DNA of 36,817 bases from Magnetococcales bacterium DCbin4 (GCA_002753735.1 PEAN01000036.1:1-36817); one strand, 5' to 3'. Positions 9,264-19,260 are shown, counted from the first letter of the stretch. Notes: a model not told the origin generated them from the letters alone. Translations and numbers: made by a program.

Positions 9264-9451
9264 ATGATTTTCCCACCCCTCGGTTCTCCCCCTTTTACAC
9301 CGCAATCAATCACCGGTATTCTGCATCATACCCGTGGTGCGCCATGAAACCGACACCGGGTGCGTCATGGAAACCACTCATGACGTAAACCCAGTCGATC
9401 CCGCCGCACGCAAAAACACGCAACCCGTTCAATCCTTAAGGAGAAGGGTCC

Positions 9452-10603
9452 ATGGAACGCGATCAAGCCATTAAATTCATGTTGGACGCCTTGAAGGCGA
9501 TGAAGTCCAAGGGGGGGTCCGATCTCTTCATCACCTCAGGCTTTCCGCCTGCATGTAAACTCGACGGCATCATGACCCCTCTGACCAAACAGCCCCTGGA
9601 TTCCAAAGACGCCAACATTCTGGTCCGCTCCATCATGAATGATCGACAGATCAAGGAATTCGATGCAACCCGTGAATGCAACTTCGCCATCGCCCCACCC
9701 GGCATCGGTCGCTTCCGGGTCAACGCCTTCGTGCAGCAGGGACGTTCCGGCATGGTGATGCGAACCATCACCACCGATATCCCCGATTTCCAACAACTCG
9801 GACTCCCCCCCATCCTCAAGGATGTGGTGATGGCCAAAACGGGTCTGGTTCTGGTCGTCGGCGGCACCGGATCGGGTAAATCGACCACCCTGGCCGCCAT
9901 GATCGGTCTGCGCAACAAGGAATCCCATGGTCACATCATCACCATTGAAGACCCGATTGAATACGTCCATCCCCACATCAACTGCATCATCACCCAACGC
10001 GAGGTCGGCGTCGATACCGACTCCTGGCATGCCGCCCTGAAAAACACGTTACGGCAGGCCCCCAATGTCATCCTCATCGGCGAAATCCGCGATCAGGAAA
10101 CCATGGAACACGCCATCAACTTTGCCGAAACCGGACACCTGGCCCTCTCCACCCTGCATGCCAACAATGCCAACCAGGCGTTGGATCGGATCATCAACCT
10201 GTTCCCTTCGGAAAAGCGCCAACAATTGCTCATGGATCTCTCCTTGAACATACGCGCCATCATATCCCAACGATTGTTGCGCAAAAAAACGGGGGGACGG
10301 GTCGCCGCCATCGAAATCATGCTCAATTCACCGCTCATCTCTGATTTGATCTTCAAGGGAGAGGTTGCCGGGATCAAGGAGATCATGGGGCGGTCCAACG
10401 AGTTGGGGATGAAAACCTTCGATCAGGCATTGTTCGATCTGTATGAAGCGGACCTGATCAACTATGAAGATGCCATGCGTTCTGCCGATTCGGCCAATGA
10501 ATTGCGCCTCAGAATCAAGCTGGAAGGAAAAGCGGCAAAGGAAAAAAGCCACGATTCGGGCCTCGAAGGGCTCTCTTTGGTCAGCAAGGAAGGAGAACAC
10601 TAA
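9452..10603 (+). CDS. pilU: PilU-type accessory pilus retraction ATPase (first copy)
   Basis: A 383-residue PilT/PilU-family ATPase. Walker A is GGTGSGKST, the Asp box is TIEDPIEYVHPH, Walker B is GEIRDQETMEHAI and the His box is HLALSTLHANNANQALDR. It lacks the PilT AIRNLIRE motif and carries the longer, charged C-terminal tail typical of PilU, which assists PilT-dependent retraction under load. A strong ribosome binding site (AAGGAGAAGG) precedes the ATG at 9452. It resembles the copy at 11400 more than pilT at 6899. Confidence 0.9.
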   Translation: MERDQAIKFMLDALKAMKSKGGSDLFITSGFPPACKLDGIMTPLTKQPLDSKDANILVRSIMNDRQIKEFDATRECNFAIAPPGIGRFRVNAFVQQGRSGMVMRTITTDIPDFQQLGLPPILKDVVMAKTGLVLVVGGTGSGKSTTLAAMIGLRNKESHGHIITIEDPIEYVHPHINCIITQREVGVDTDSWHAALKNTLRQAPNVILIGEIRDQETMEHAINFAETGHLALSTLHANNANQALDRIINLFPSEKRQQLLMDLSLNIRAIISQRLLRKKTGGRVAAIEIMLNSPLISDLIFKGEVAGIKEIMGRSNELGMKTFDQALFDLYEADLINYEDAMRSADSANELRLRIKLEGKAAKEKSHDSGLEGLSLVSKEGEH

Positions 10604-10631
10604 AAGCCAAGGATCCATCGAGGAGTGGGTG

Positions 10632-11372
10632 ATGCAGGCACTGCGTTGGAAACATCGGTTCGACAACTGCCTTAAGGCATTGCAAACCCTGGATGCGGCC
10701 ATGACCCTGGCGCGGGAACGGGAATTGTCCCCGCTGGAGCAGCAGGGCTTGATCCAGGGCTTCGAGGTCACCCATGAACTTGCCTGGAACGTGCTCAAAG
10801 ATTATCTGGAGTACCGGGGAATATTCGGGCTGGTGGAATCGCGGGACGCCACCCGCAGCGCCTTCAAGAATGGTCTGATTGAGCAGGGCGAGGTTTGGAT
10901 GCAGATGATCGCGGATCGCAACCTGACCTCCCACACCTACGACCAAAGCCGGGCGCAGACCATTGCCGACGCCATTTCCGAGCGTTATTACCCCGCATTC
11001 AAAGAGATGGCGGCGCGGTTCACCCAACGCTACCAGCAGCCGGAGGGTGAACCCGTGCGCCGCCACCACGACCACGGACTGACCGCCGACACCGTAGCAC
11101 GTATTCAGGGCGTTCTGGCGCGTTTCCCAGCCATCGAGAAAGCGCTGCTGTACGGGTCCCGCTCCAGGGGGAACCACAAGCCGGGATCGGATATCGATCT
11201 GACCCTGTGCGGGGCGTCGCTGACTTCGGAGCAACTCGCCCTCATCGCCTCGGAGCTGGATGATCTGCTGCTGCCCTATACCCTGGATCTGTCGATCTTT
11301 GACCGGTTGGACCACACTGCCCTGCGCCAGATCATGATACGGGAGGGGATCGTGTTTTACGAACGGCGATGA
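10632..11372 (+). CDS. Single-chain HEPN-nucleotidyltransferase protein (HepT-MntA type)
   Basis: A 246-residue fusion of two domains usually encoded by adjacent toxin-antitoxin genes. Residues 1-135 are an HI0074-type HEPN domain with the RNase motif RNLTSHTY (Arg96, His101, Tyr103), which is the RX4HXY pattern of HepT. Residues 150-246 are a minimal nucleotidyltransferase with GSRSRG (175-180), the metal aspartates SDIDL (187, 189) and a third aspartate near 219 (LDLSIF). In known HepT-MntA pairs the transferase AMPylates the HEPN tyrosine to silence it; here both would act within one chain. The ATG at 10632 follows GAGGAG; a longer frame from 10464 overlaps pilU and is not supported. It sits between two pilU genes, suggesting insertion. 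Confidence 0.85.
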   Translation: MQALRWKHRFDNCLKALQTLDAAMTLARERELSPLEQQGLIQGFEVTHELAWNVLKDYLEYRGIFGLVESRDATRSAFKNGLIEQGEVWMQMIADRNLTSHTYDQSRAQTIADAISERYYPAFKEMAARFTQRYQQPEGEPVRRHHDHGLTADTVARIQGVLARFPAIEKALLYGSRSRGNHKPGSDIDLTLCGASLTSEQLALIASELDDLLLPYTLDLSIFDRLDHTALRQIMIREGIVFYERR

Positions 11373-11399
11373 TCATCAACCCCAACAGGAAACCAAGAC

Positions 11400-12455
11400 A
11401 TGGACATCACACCCTATCTGCAACTGATGGTGCAAAAGAAAGGTTCCGACCTGTTCTTCACCCCGGGCACCACCGTCAAAATGAAACTGGATGGCCAACT
11501 GGCCTCCGTCGGCAAGGAAATACTCACCCCGGAAGTCGTCCGTGCGGCGGTACAGGGAATCATGACCGACGAACAGAAAAAAATATTCGAGGAACAGCTT
11601 GAAGTCGATTTCGCCATCGCCCTGGAAGACAAAGGGCGGTTCCGCGTCAACGCCTTTCGCCAAAAAGGTCACCCCGCCATGGTCCTGCGGCTGATTTCCG
11701 CCGAGGTCCCCAACATCGATTCATTACGCGTGCCCGAAATCCTCAAAGAGTTGATCATGCACAAACGGGGTCTGCTCCTGATGGTGGGCGGAACCGGCTC
11801 GGGCAAATCCACCACCTTGGCCGCGATGGTGGACCATCGCAACGCCAACCTCGGCGGTCATATTCTGACCATCGAAGATCCTGTGGAATACGTCCACCCC
11901 CACAAACGTTCCATCATCAACCAACGCGAACTGGGACCCGACACCCGTTCCTACGCCAATGCGCTGAAAAGCAGCCTGCGGGAAGCCCCCGATGTCATCC
12001 TCATCGGCGAAATCCGTACCCGGGAAACCATGGAAGCGGCGCTTGAACTGGCAGGAACCGGTCATCTCGCCATCTCGACCCTGCACGCCAACAATGCCTA
12101 TCAGGCGTTGACCCGCATCATCAACATGTTTCCCCAAAGCCATCACAAACAGTTGTTCATGGATCTGTCCCTCTATCTGCGCGCCATCCTGTCGCAACGC
12201 CTGGTACGCAGCAAAGATGGCAAACGCCGTGCCGCCGTCGAAGTCATGGTCAATACCCCCCTCATCGCCGAAAACATCCTCAAAGGCGATATCGAAGCGG
12301 TCAAGGAAGCCTTGGAATCGGGATCGGAAAAAGGGATGCAATCTTTCGATGCCGCCCTCCTGCAACTTTATCACGAAGAAGCGGTCACTCTGGAAGAGGC
12401 TCTGGCCAATGCCGACTCCAAGGCCAACCTTGAAGCCAGATTGCATTTTGGATGA
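11400..12455 (+). CDS. PilU-type accessory pilus retraction ATPase (second copy)
   Basis: A 351-residue PilT/PilU-family ATPase with Walker A GGTGSGKST, TIEDPVEYVHPH, Walker B GEIRTRETMEAAL and His box HLAISTLHANNAYQALTR. It lacks the AIRNLIRE retraction motif and is closest to the pilU at 9452 (shared VGGTGSGKSTTLAAM and STLHANNA blocks), consistent with an old tandem duplication now split by the HEPN-nucleotidyltransferase gene. AGGAAA precedes the ATG. It is a third retraction-type ATPase in the same cluster; no pilB, pilC or pilin gene is in the window. Confidence 0.9.
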   Translation: MDITPYLQLMVQKKGSDLFFTPGTTVKMKLDGQLASVGKEILTPEVVRAAVQGIMTDEQKKIFEEQLEVDFAIALEDKGRFRVNAFRQKGHPAMVLRLISAEVPNIDSLRVPEILKELIMHKRGLLLMVGGTGSGKSTTLAAMVDHRNANLGGHILTIEDPVEYVHPHKRSIINQRELGPDTRSYANALKSSLREAPDVILIGEIRTRETMEAALELAGTGHLAISTLHANNAYQALTRIINMFPQSHHKQLFMDLSLYLRAILSQRLVRSKDGKRRAAVEVMVNTPLIAENILKGDIEAVKEALESGSEKGMQSFDAALLQLYHEEAVTLEEALANADSKANLEARLHFG

Positions 12456-12516
12456 CAAACCACGTTCCTGAATTTAAAATATCGTCATGAATCTTGCATT
12501 TTGATTTCTCATCTCC

Positions 12517-13218
12517 ATGTCTGACACGGGTATGACCGTCATGTCACAAACCGCAACCTATGAAAGTGTCTGGGCCTTGTTCCAGGAAATGGTCCGCGAA
12601 GATCGGGAACAAAGAGCGGAAACCACACGTCAGATCCGCGAAATGAAAGCGGAAACGGACCAGCGCTTCAAGGAAAACGAGCAAAGATTCAAGGAAAACG
12701 AGCAAAGATTCAAGGAAACCAAACAACTATTCGAGGAAACTGATCGTCAAATCCAGGCGACCAGCCTCAAAGTCCAGGAGGTTTCCGCGCAAATCGGCAG
12801 ACTTGGAGGACGGCTGGGAGAATTTGTCGAAGGGTTTGTCGCCCCGGCCTGTACGACGTTGTTTGCGCAAAGAGGGATCCCGATACACAAGGTCAGCCGA
12901 CGGGTCGAGGTCAAGCGACCTGGGGGACGCCACATGGAAATTGATCTTCTGGTGGTCAATACCGACACGGTGGCATTGGTGGAAGTCAAAAGCAAACTGG
13001 TCCAGGACGACGTGCGGGAACACCTGATCCGGTTAGGGGAATTCAAGGAATTTTTTCCCGAATATGCGGACAAAAGGGCCATTGGAGCGGTTGCGGGAAT
13101 GGTGGTCGAGGAAAACGTCATCCACTTTGCCATCAAGAGCGGATTGTTCGTCATCGTGCAGTCGGGTGAATCCTTGCACTTTGCCAACAGTGAGGAATTT
13201 GTTCCAAGAGCCTGGTGA
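12517..13218 (+). CDS. Coiled-coil PD-(D/E)XK nuclease-like protein (DUF3782-type)
   Basis: A 233-residue soluble protein. Residues 20-85 are a long charged coiled coil containing three QRFKEN/QRFKET units; at the DNA level two are an identical 21-base repeat (about 12667-12708). The C-terminal half reads as a PD-(D/E)XK nuclease-like fold: EIDLLVVNTDTVALVEVKSKL gives the Asp and the Glu-X-Lys of the catalytic motif. It resembles the DUF3782 proteins common in cyanobacteria and some proteobacteria, whose role is not established. The start is uncertain: ATGs at 12517, 12532 and 12541 are all in frame and none has a good ribosome binding site. Confidence 0.65.
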   Translation: MSDTGMTVMSQTATYESVWALFQEMVREDREQRAETTRQIREMKAETDQRFKENEQRFKENEQRFKETKQLFEETDRQIQATSLKVQEVSAQIGRLGGRLGEFVEGFVAPACTTLFAQRGIPIHKVSRRVEVKRPGGRHMEIDLLVVNTDTVALVEVKSKLVQDDVREHLIRLGEFKEFFPEYADKRAIGAVAGMVVEENVIHFAIKSGLFVIVQSGESLHFANSEEFVPRAW

Positions 13219-13220
13219 AT

Positions 13221-13438
13221 CGTAACTGCCAAGGTACCTCCCCGGCTCTGGATTATTGAAAAAAAAGGGGGGATTAAATGATCGCCCCCAGGGTGTTGAT
13301 TTTTGAAACAAAATCAGAAGCGAAGCATGGAAACCTTTTTGTTTGAAGTCAAAATCAAAGTCAACACCCTGGGGGCAATCCCTTAAGCCCCCTTTTTTCT
13401 TTCAACCATCGAATCCGGAGAGTATCTGGGCAGTTACG
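13221..13438. mobile_element. Small inverted-repeat element (MITE-like) with internal hairpin
   Basis: A 218-bp non-coding element. Its ends are imperfect inverted repeats of about 24 bases: CGTAACTGCCAAGGTACC at the left and, on the opposite strand from 13438, CGTAACTGCCCAGATACT. Inside lies a long hairpin (about 13258-13403) with arms carrying GCCCCCAGGGTGTTGA and its complement. There is no transposase. A related core hairpin is at 24474-24613 and a related left end at 36681, so this is a repeat family. I see no clear target-site duplication. Confidence 0.6.
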
Positions 13439-13481
13439 GTAAATCTTCATCCAAAGGAAAAGATCGAAACGCCGCTCCATG

Positions 13482-13515
13482 AATCCCGGTCCCACCCTTT
13501 GGAGGGACCGGGATT
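13482..13515 (-). terminator. Hairpin after groEL
   Basis: AATCCCGGTCCC and GGGACCGGGATT form a perfect 12-bp stem around a 10-base loop, 17 bases past the groEL stop. It is placed as a transcription terminator for the hsp20-groES-groEL unit, although the U-tract on the minus strand is weak. Confidence 0.6.
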
Positions 13516-13531
13516 TGTTTGAAATCGGCGC

Positions 13532-15202
<1,671 letters not shown>

Positions 15203-15236
15203 TCATATTGACCGTTTCCCGCACCTGTCGCGGCAA

Positions 15237-15530
15237 TCAGCCGATGATCCCCAGCACATCCGATTCCCGCAGGATCAGGAATTCATGACCATCGATTTTG
15301 ACCTCGGTGCCACCATACTTGCCAAACAAAATCCGGTCCCCGACCTTGACATCCATGGGTCGAACCCGTCCTTCGTCATCCACTGCCCCCTTGCCCGCAG
15401 CGATCACTTCACCCTGGATGGGTTTTTCCTTGGCGGTATCGGGAATGATGATCCCACTTGCTGTTTTTTGTTCATCTTCCAAACGCTTGACCAGCAAGCG
15501 ATCATGCAAGGGGCGAAACTTTGTTTTCAT
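15237..15530 (-). CDS. groES: Co-chaperonin GroES
   Basis: GroES is the heptameric lid of GroEL. The 97-residue protein starts [20 protein letters not shown], has the mobile-loop segment [16 protein letters not shown], then [26 protein letters not shown]. The ATG at 15530 follows AGGAG; an upstream in-frame ATG at 15578 adds 16 unconserved residues. It lies 70 bases before groEL and 75 bases after hsp20. Confidence 0.97.
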   Translation of the reverse strand: MKTKFRPLHDRLLVKRLEDEQKTASGIIIPDTAKEKPIQGEVIAAGKGAVDDEGRVRPMDVKVGDRILFGKYGGTEVKIDGHEFLILRESDVLGIIG

Positions 15531-15579
15531 GGCACGCTTTCTCCTTGATTTTGCCTGTAGACACGAAAAGTTCTTCAAC

Positions 15580-15602
15580 CCACAGCCGAATTGATGCTGT
15601 GG
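15580..15602 (-). promoter_or_regulatory. Inverted repeat in the hsp20-groES gap
   Basis: CCACAGC and GCTGTGG form perfect 7-bp arms separated by exactly 9 bases. The 9-base gap recalls the CIRCE operator geometry (TTAGCACTC-N9-GAGTGCTAA), but the arm sequence is different. It could be an operator, or an mRNA hairpin that sets relative expression of hsp20 and groES. Confidence 0.35.
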
Positions 15603-15605
15603 TGA

Positions 15606-16043
15606 TCAATGGACCTGGACCGCGATGGAACGGAGACGGGCCGCTTCCAGTTTGGGCAGCGTCACCTCCAGAACCCCATTCTTGTAGGTGGCACCGATGT
15701 TGGCAACATCGATCATTTCCGGCAGTTGGAAAGTCCGGCTGAATCTTCCATAACTCCGTTCCACCCAATAATCATTGTTCCCGCCCCCCTCCTCCTCCAA
15801 CTTGCGTTCACCCGAAATGGTCAGATACCCATTTTCAACATGAACGTCGATGTCTTTCAATTCCATCCCCGGCAAATCGGCCTGAATGACGACCTGTTGG
15901 TCCTTTTCACGGATGTCCACCGCGATTGCAATCCGGGACATCCCCCCTGCGGATTCATTCATAACCTGATCAAAAAGGTGACCGTTGCCACCTTGAAGCT
16001 TACAAACTTTCCGGAACGGTTCCAAACCTGAAGCGTATAACAT
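15606..16043 (-). CDS. Small heat shock protein, Hsp20/alpha-crystallin family
   Basis: A 145-residue Hsp20 holdase that binds unfolding proteins without ATP. The alpha-crystallin domain runs from about residue 45: IAVDIREKDQQVVIQADLPGMELKDIDVHVENGYLTISGERK, then the phenylalanine-rich RSYGRFSRTFQLPE and the conserved YKNGVLEVTLPK. The start at 16043 (MLYASGLEPFRK) is set by AGGAG seven bases before it; longer in-frame starts lack one. It is the promoter-proximal gene of an hsp20-groES-groEL unit with a sigma-32-type promoter at 16121-16148. Confidence 0.9.
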   Translation of the reverse strand: MLYASGLEPFRKVCKLQGGNGHLFDQVMNESAGGMSRIAIAVDIREKDQQVVIQADLPGMELKDIDVHVENGYLTISGERKLEEEGGGNNDYWVERSYGRFSRTFQLPEMIDVANIGATYKNGVLEVTLPKLEAARLRSIAVQVH

Positions 16044-16120
16044 CGTCGTCTCCTTCGTGGTCATGACGTAAGCGCACTTGGCCTCAAGAAACGCAGACCC
16101 GGTTGACTTGCTGCTGATAC

Positions 16121-16148
16121 AGATAGGGGACCTCAATCCGCTTTCAAG
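16121..16148 (-). promoter_or_regulatory. Sigma-32 (RpoH)-type heat-shock promoter
   Basis: On the minus strand CTTGAAA (16148-16142) is followed, after 12 bases, by CCCCTATCT (16129-16121). This closely fits the RpoH consensus CTTGAAA-N(11-16)-CCCCATNT. It lies about 80 bases upstream of hsp20 and would drive hsp20-groES-groEL. No CIRCE site is seen. Confidence 0.75.
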
Positions 16149-16185
16149 AGGGGGGAACGATTTTTTTTCGCCGCCGGCGACCGGT

Positions 16186-16812
16186 TCACCACAGACGGGT
16201 CAACGCCAATCCCGCCAACAGCAGGAAAAACAGGCCACTGACCCGCTGGACCGTCTTGACCGCAACCCGATGCAACCATTTTTGTCCCACAACCACCGCC
16301 AACAAAACGGAACACCCTTCCCCCAGGGTCGCCCCGATCCAGACGGGAAAGGCCGGGGCGGTCACCGCCAATCCGGCGGCGGCAATCTGGGTCTTGTCAC
16401 CCAGTTCGGCCAGAAAAATCATCAAAAACGTCGTCATGAAGACCCCATGCCGCCCCAGTGGCGCAGTGGATCCCTCCGCCCCTTCTTCCGCGCCGGAAGC
16501 ACGCAACGCCTGAATTCCGAAAAATGCGAACAGAAGGGCCACGCCGATGATCAACCATGATTCCGGAATCCATTGGGTCAACGCCGCACCAAACACAACC
16601 GCCAGGGCATTGAGTATCGCAAAGGCGATCATGGCACCCAGGATAATCGGCCCCCCCCGATAACGGGCCGCCAGCGTCATGCAGACCAACTGGCTCTTGT
16701 CTCCCAACTCAGCGAGAAAAATTGTCAGAAAAGAGGTTCCAATCGTTGCCAGCCAACTGGAAAAAGGGGACGCCAGAAACTCGGTGAGGATGGTTTCGAA
16801 CTGGATTGTCAT
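16186..16812 (-). CDS. GDT1/TMEM165 (UPF0016) family cation transporter
   Basis: A 208-residue membrane protein with about six transmembrane segments in two homologous halves. Each half carries the family signature E-X-G-D-K-(S/T): ELGDKSQ and ELGDKTQ. Bacterial members (MneA/Mnx type) export manganese, and eukaryotic members move Mn2+/Ca2+ with proton exchange. The start at 16812 (MTIQFETILTEF) is preferred over 16848 because a purine-rich AAAGG lies upstream and the extra 12 residues are unconserved. The leader does not convincingly fold as the manganese (yybP-ykoY) riboswitch. Confidence 0.88.
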   Translation of the reverse strand: MTIQFETILTEFLASPFSSWLATIGTSFLTIFLAELGDKSQLVCMTLAARYRGGPIILGAMIAFAILNALAVVFGAALTQWIPESWLIIGVALLFAFFGIQALRASGAEEGAEGSTAPLGRHGVFMTTFLMIFLAELGDKTQIAAAGLAVTAPAFPVWIGATLGEGCSVLLAVVVGQKWLHRVAVKTVQRVSGLFFLLLAGLALTRLW

Positions 16813-17018
16813 CAAATGGAACCTTTGAAGGGGAAGTCGAATGTTCAAAACTCATGCGCGGGACATCATCGTTGAACCCAGTTGATGACGCAAGTGAAAA
16901 CCCGAGACATGACATTATTTTTTCAGATGTTTTTTTATAATGGCCCAATTTTTGCTTGATACAGCTTGCGCCGAATCGTCGCGTTGATGCAAAGCTTTTG
17001 CAAGGATGATGGCCATAC

Positions 17019-18059
17019 ATGAACGCTTTCACGCAACCTCCCTTGGCTTTGCTGCTGGCTTTCACCGCAACCTGGGGCTGGTTATGGCTGCTTCACCGGT
17101 GGGCTCCCTTTCTGAGACTCCTGGACCGTCCCGGTGGCCGCAAACAACATGCCCAACCCACCCCCATGGTTGGCGGAATCGCAATGTTTCTCGCCTTCTG
17201 GCCAGCGATGCTCCTGTTCGAACGGACCATGGAGCACCTGGAACGTTTTTTTCTGGTCACCCTCCTGGTCGTATGCATCGGGACCTGGGATGATGCCATG
17301 AAACTGCGTGTCCGATATCGGTTCGGTGCGGAACTGGCCATGGGGCTGTTCATGTCGGCGGGGGGCGGCGTCACCGTGGTGACCCTGGGTGACCTGGTGG
17401 GGATGGGAGAACTCCTCCTGGGCTGGTTCGCAGTCCCCTTTTCAGTCATCTGCTTCATCGGCGTCATCAACGCCCTGAACATGGCGGATGGTGTCGATGG
17501 ATTGGCAGCGGGAACCACTCTGGTCTCGGCAAGCCTCATGATGCTTCTGGCCTGGTGGAACCAGCGCACCAGTGAAGCGTGGACCCTGGGGCTGTTCCTG
17601 ACGGTGATCATCCCTTTTTTTTGCGTCAATGCCCGCATGTTCCGCAAAACCGCATGGGTCTTCCTGGGCGATGCCGGCAGCCTGTTTCTGGGGACGACCC
17701 TGGCATGGTTCACCATGACCCTGAGTCAGGGGGAGCATCCCGCCTTCAAACCGGTGGTCGCCCTGTGGCTGGTCGCGGTCCCCCTGATCGAAATGTTCAG
17801 TTCATTCCTGCGGCGAATTCTCGCGGGCAGATCGCCATTTTCTCCCGACCGGCACCACGCCCACCACCTGCTGCGGCAATTGCAGTTCAGTGATGGCGCG
17901 GTCACCGCCATTCTGATGGGGGCAACCCTGATCTTCGCCCTGATCGGAATCACCCTCGAACGTCTCGGCGTCGCCGAAGTTCATCTATTTATCGGTTTGC
18001 TGGTGTTGTACGCCCTTTATTGCGCGATCACCATCCACTTTTGGAAGCACCATGCCTGA
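17019..18059 (+). CDS. WecA/MraY-family polyprenyl-phosphate sugar-1-phosphate transferase
   Basis: A 346-residue protein with about eleven transmembrane segments. It would load the first sugar phosphate (commonly GlcNAc-1-P) onto undecaprenyl phosphate to start a surface polysaccharide. Family motifs are present: the acidic cytoplasmic loop GTWDDAMKLRVRYRF, the nucleotide/metal motif NALNMADGVDGLAAG, and the histidine-rich loop SPDRHHAHHLL typical of WecA rather than MraY. It is the first gene of a polysaccharide locus and overlaps the next gene by eight bases. Confidence 0.9.
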   Translation: MNAFTQPPLALLLAFTATWGWLWLLHRWAPFLRLLDRPGGRKQHAQPTPMVGGIAMFLAFWPAMLLFERTMEHLERFFLVTLLVVCIGTWDDAMKLRVRYRFGAELAMGLFMSAGGGVTVVTLGDLVGMGELLLGWFAVPFSVICFIGVINALNMADGVDGLAAGTTLVSASLMMLLAWWNQRTSEAWTLGLFLTVIIPFFCVNARMFRKTAWVFLGDAGSLFLGTTLAWFTMTLSQGEHPAFKPVVALWLVAVPLIEMFSSFLRRILAGRSPFSPDRHHAHHLLRQLQFSDGAVTAILMGATLIFALIGITLERLGVAEVHLFIGLLVLYALYCAITIHFWKHHA

Positions 18060-19260
18060 ACGTCACCCCCCTCATTGGATCGCCCAAGTGCTCGCCACCG
18101 CCGCCAGGATTCCAGGTGCTGCGCTCCTGCTGCCGTTTCTCCTCGGCCCCGCCCAACCGGGAATCGCCAATGAACCACGCGGCATCCCGGTCGGCATCTT
18201 CAGGACCAAACCCGAGGTGACCCTGTCCAGTACATGGGAAAATAATATTTACAAGTCACAAGATCATGAATCGAGTGATTTCATCCACGGCATCGAACCG
18301 GAAATCACCCTGGTCACCCATTGGCGCAAGGACAGCTACCAGCTTTCATGGAAAGGGAAACACCAGGATTATCTGAACCACAACCTGGAAGACCGCACCG
18401 ATCACACCCTCTCGGCAAAAGCCGAATGGTCCCCCAACCGTAAAACCGTCATCACCATGGAATACCAATTCAAGGATGAACACGATGAACGGGGTGCCCC
18501 GGGCACGGGATCGGTCAATCCGGCCACCCCCCCCAACGAATGGTTTGAAAACATCCTCTCCGGATCAACCCAATGGACCTCGGGACGGTTCAGGACGGTC
18601 CTCGATCTGGAACGGGGATACCGGGAATCGGAGAATAACGGTCAATCGAGTCAGGATCGCTATTGGGATGAGTTGGGCCTCACCCTCCTGTATGCCTTGG
18701 CCCCCAAGACCAAACTGTTGGTGGAAACGGGATTGAAAGACATCACCTATGACACCGCCCCGGAGAACAACAGCCTGGAAAGCCGCGTCCTGGCAGGTGT
18801 CACCTGGAGCGCGACCGCCAAGACCGAAGGGGGATTCAAGCTCGGCGCCATGCACAAGGAGATGGATGACGATGCCAAGGAGGATGGCAACGGTATCACC
18901 CTGTCAAGCGATGTCACCTGGAAACCCCTGTCCCGCTCCAGTGTCCATCTGTTGGCCAGCCGCGGCTTCGACGAGGGGGAAACCGGATCGGAACATTTCA
19001 TCGCCACCGATTTCAAAGTGGATGCCAGTCATGATATTCGACCCAAAATCAAACTCAAGGGAGACATGGGATTCAACAATTCAGACTATTCCGGACCACG
19101 GAACGAAGATTTATGGTCGGCCGGGGTGGGATTGGACTACAAACTGCCCAAATGGTTTTTCGTCACCGGGCGTCTGGGCCACAGTACCAAAAAATCGACC
19201 GAGGCAAATGCCGATTATGACAGCGATCTATTCACGATTGCATTGACCGGATCCCTATGA
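18052..19260 (+). CDS. Outer-membrane beta-barrel protein of the polysaccharide locus
   Basis: A 402-residue exported protein with an N-terminal signal (hydrophobic stretch IPGAALLLPFLLGPAQPGIA). The mature part is an alternating amphipathic pattern of about 14-16 strands ending in a terminal strand (LFTIALTGSL), as in the BBP2/EpsX-like barrels found beside Wza- and Wzc-type genes. Such proteins are thought to help polysaccharide cross the outer membrane; the direct evidence here is only strand pattern and neighbourhood. It overlaps the upstream transferase, so it is probably translationally coupled. Confidence 0.7.
   Translation: MPERHPPHWIAQVLATAARIPGAALLLPFLLGPAQPGIANEPRGIPVGIFRTKPEVTLSSTWENNIYKSQDHESSDFIHGIEPEITLVTHWRKDSYQLSWKGKHQDYLNHNLEDRTDHTLSAKAEWSPNRKTVITMEYQFKDEHDERGAPGTGSVNPATPPNEWFENILSGSTQWTSGRFRTVLDLERGYRESENNGQSSQDRYWDELGLTLLYALAPKTKLLVETGLKDITYDTAPENNSLESRVLAGVTWSATAKTEGGFKLGAMHKEMDDDAKEDGNGITLSSDVTWKPLSRSSVHLLASRGFDEGETGSEHFIATDFKVDASHDIRPKIKLKGDMGFNNSDYSGPRNEDLWSAGVGLDYKLPKWFFVTGRLGHSTKKSTEANADYDSDLFTIALTGSL

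Noticed and set aside
15531-15605. A CIRCE operator for HrcA before groES
   Set aside because: The only inverted repeat has the right 9-base spacing, but its arms do not match TTAGCACTC/GAGTGCTAA.
16813-16920. A manganese (yybP-ykoY) riboswitch before the GDT1-family transporter
   Set aside because: A riboswitch would fit the transporter, but I could not find the conserved loop sequences in the leader.
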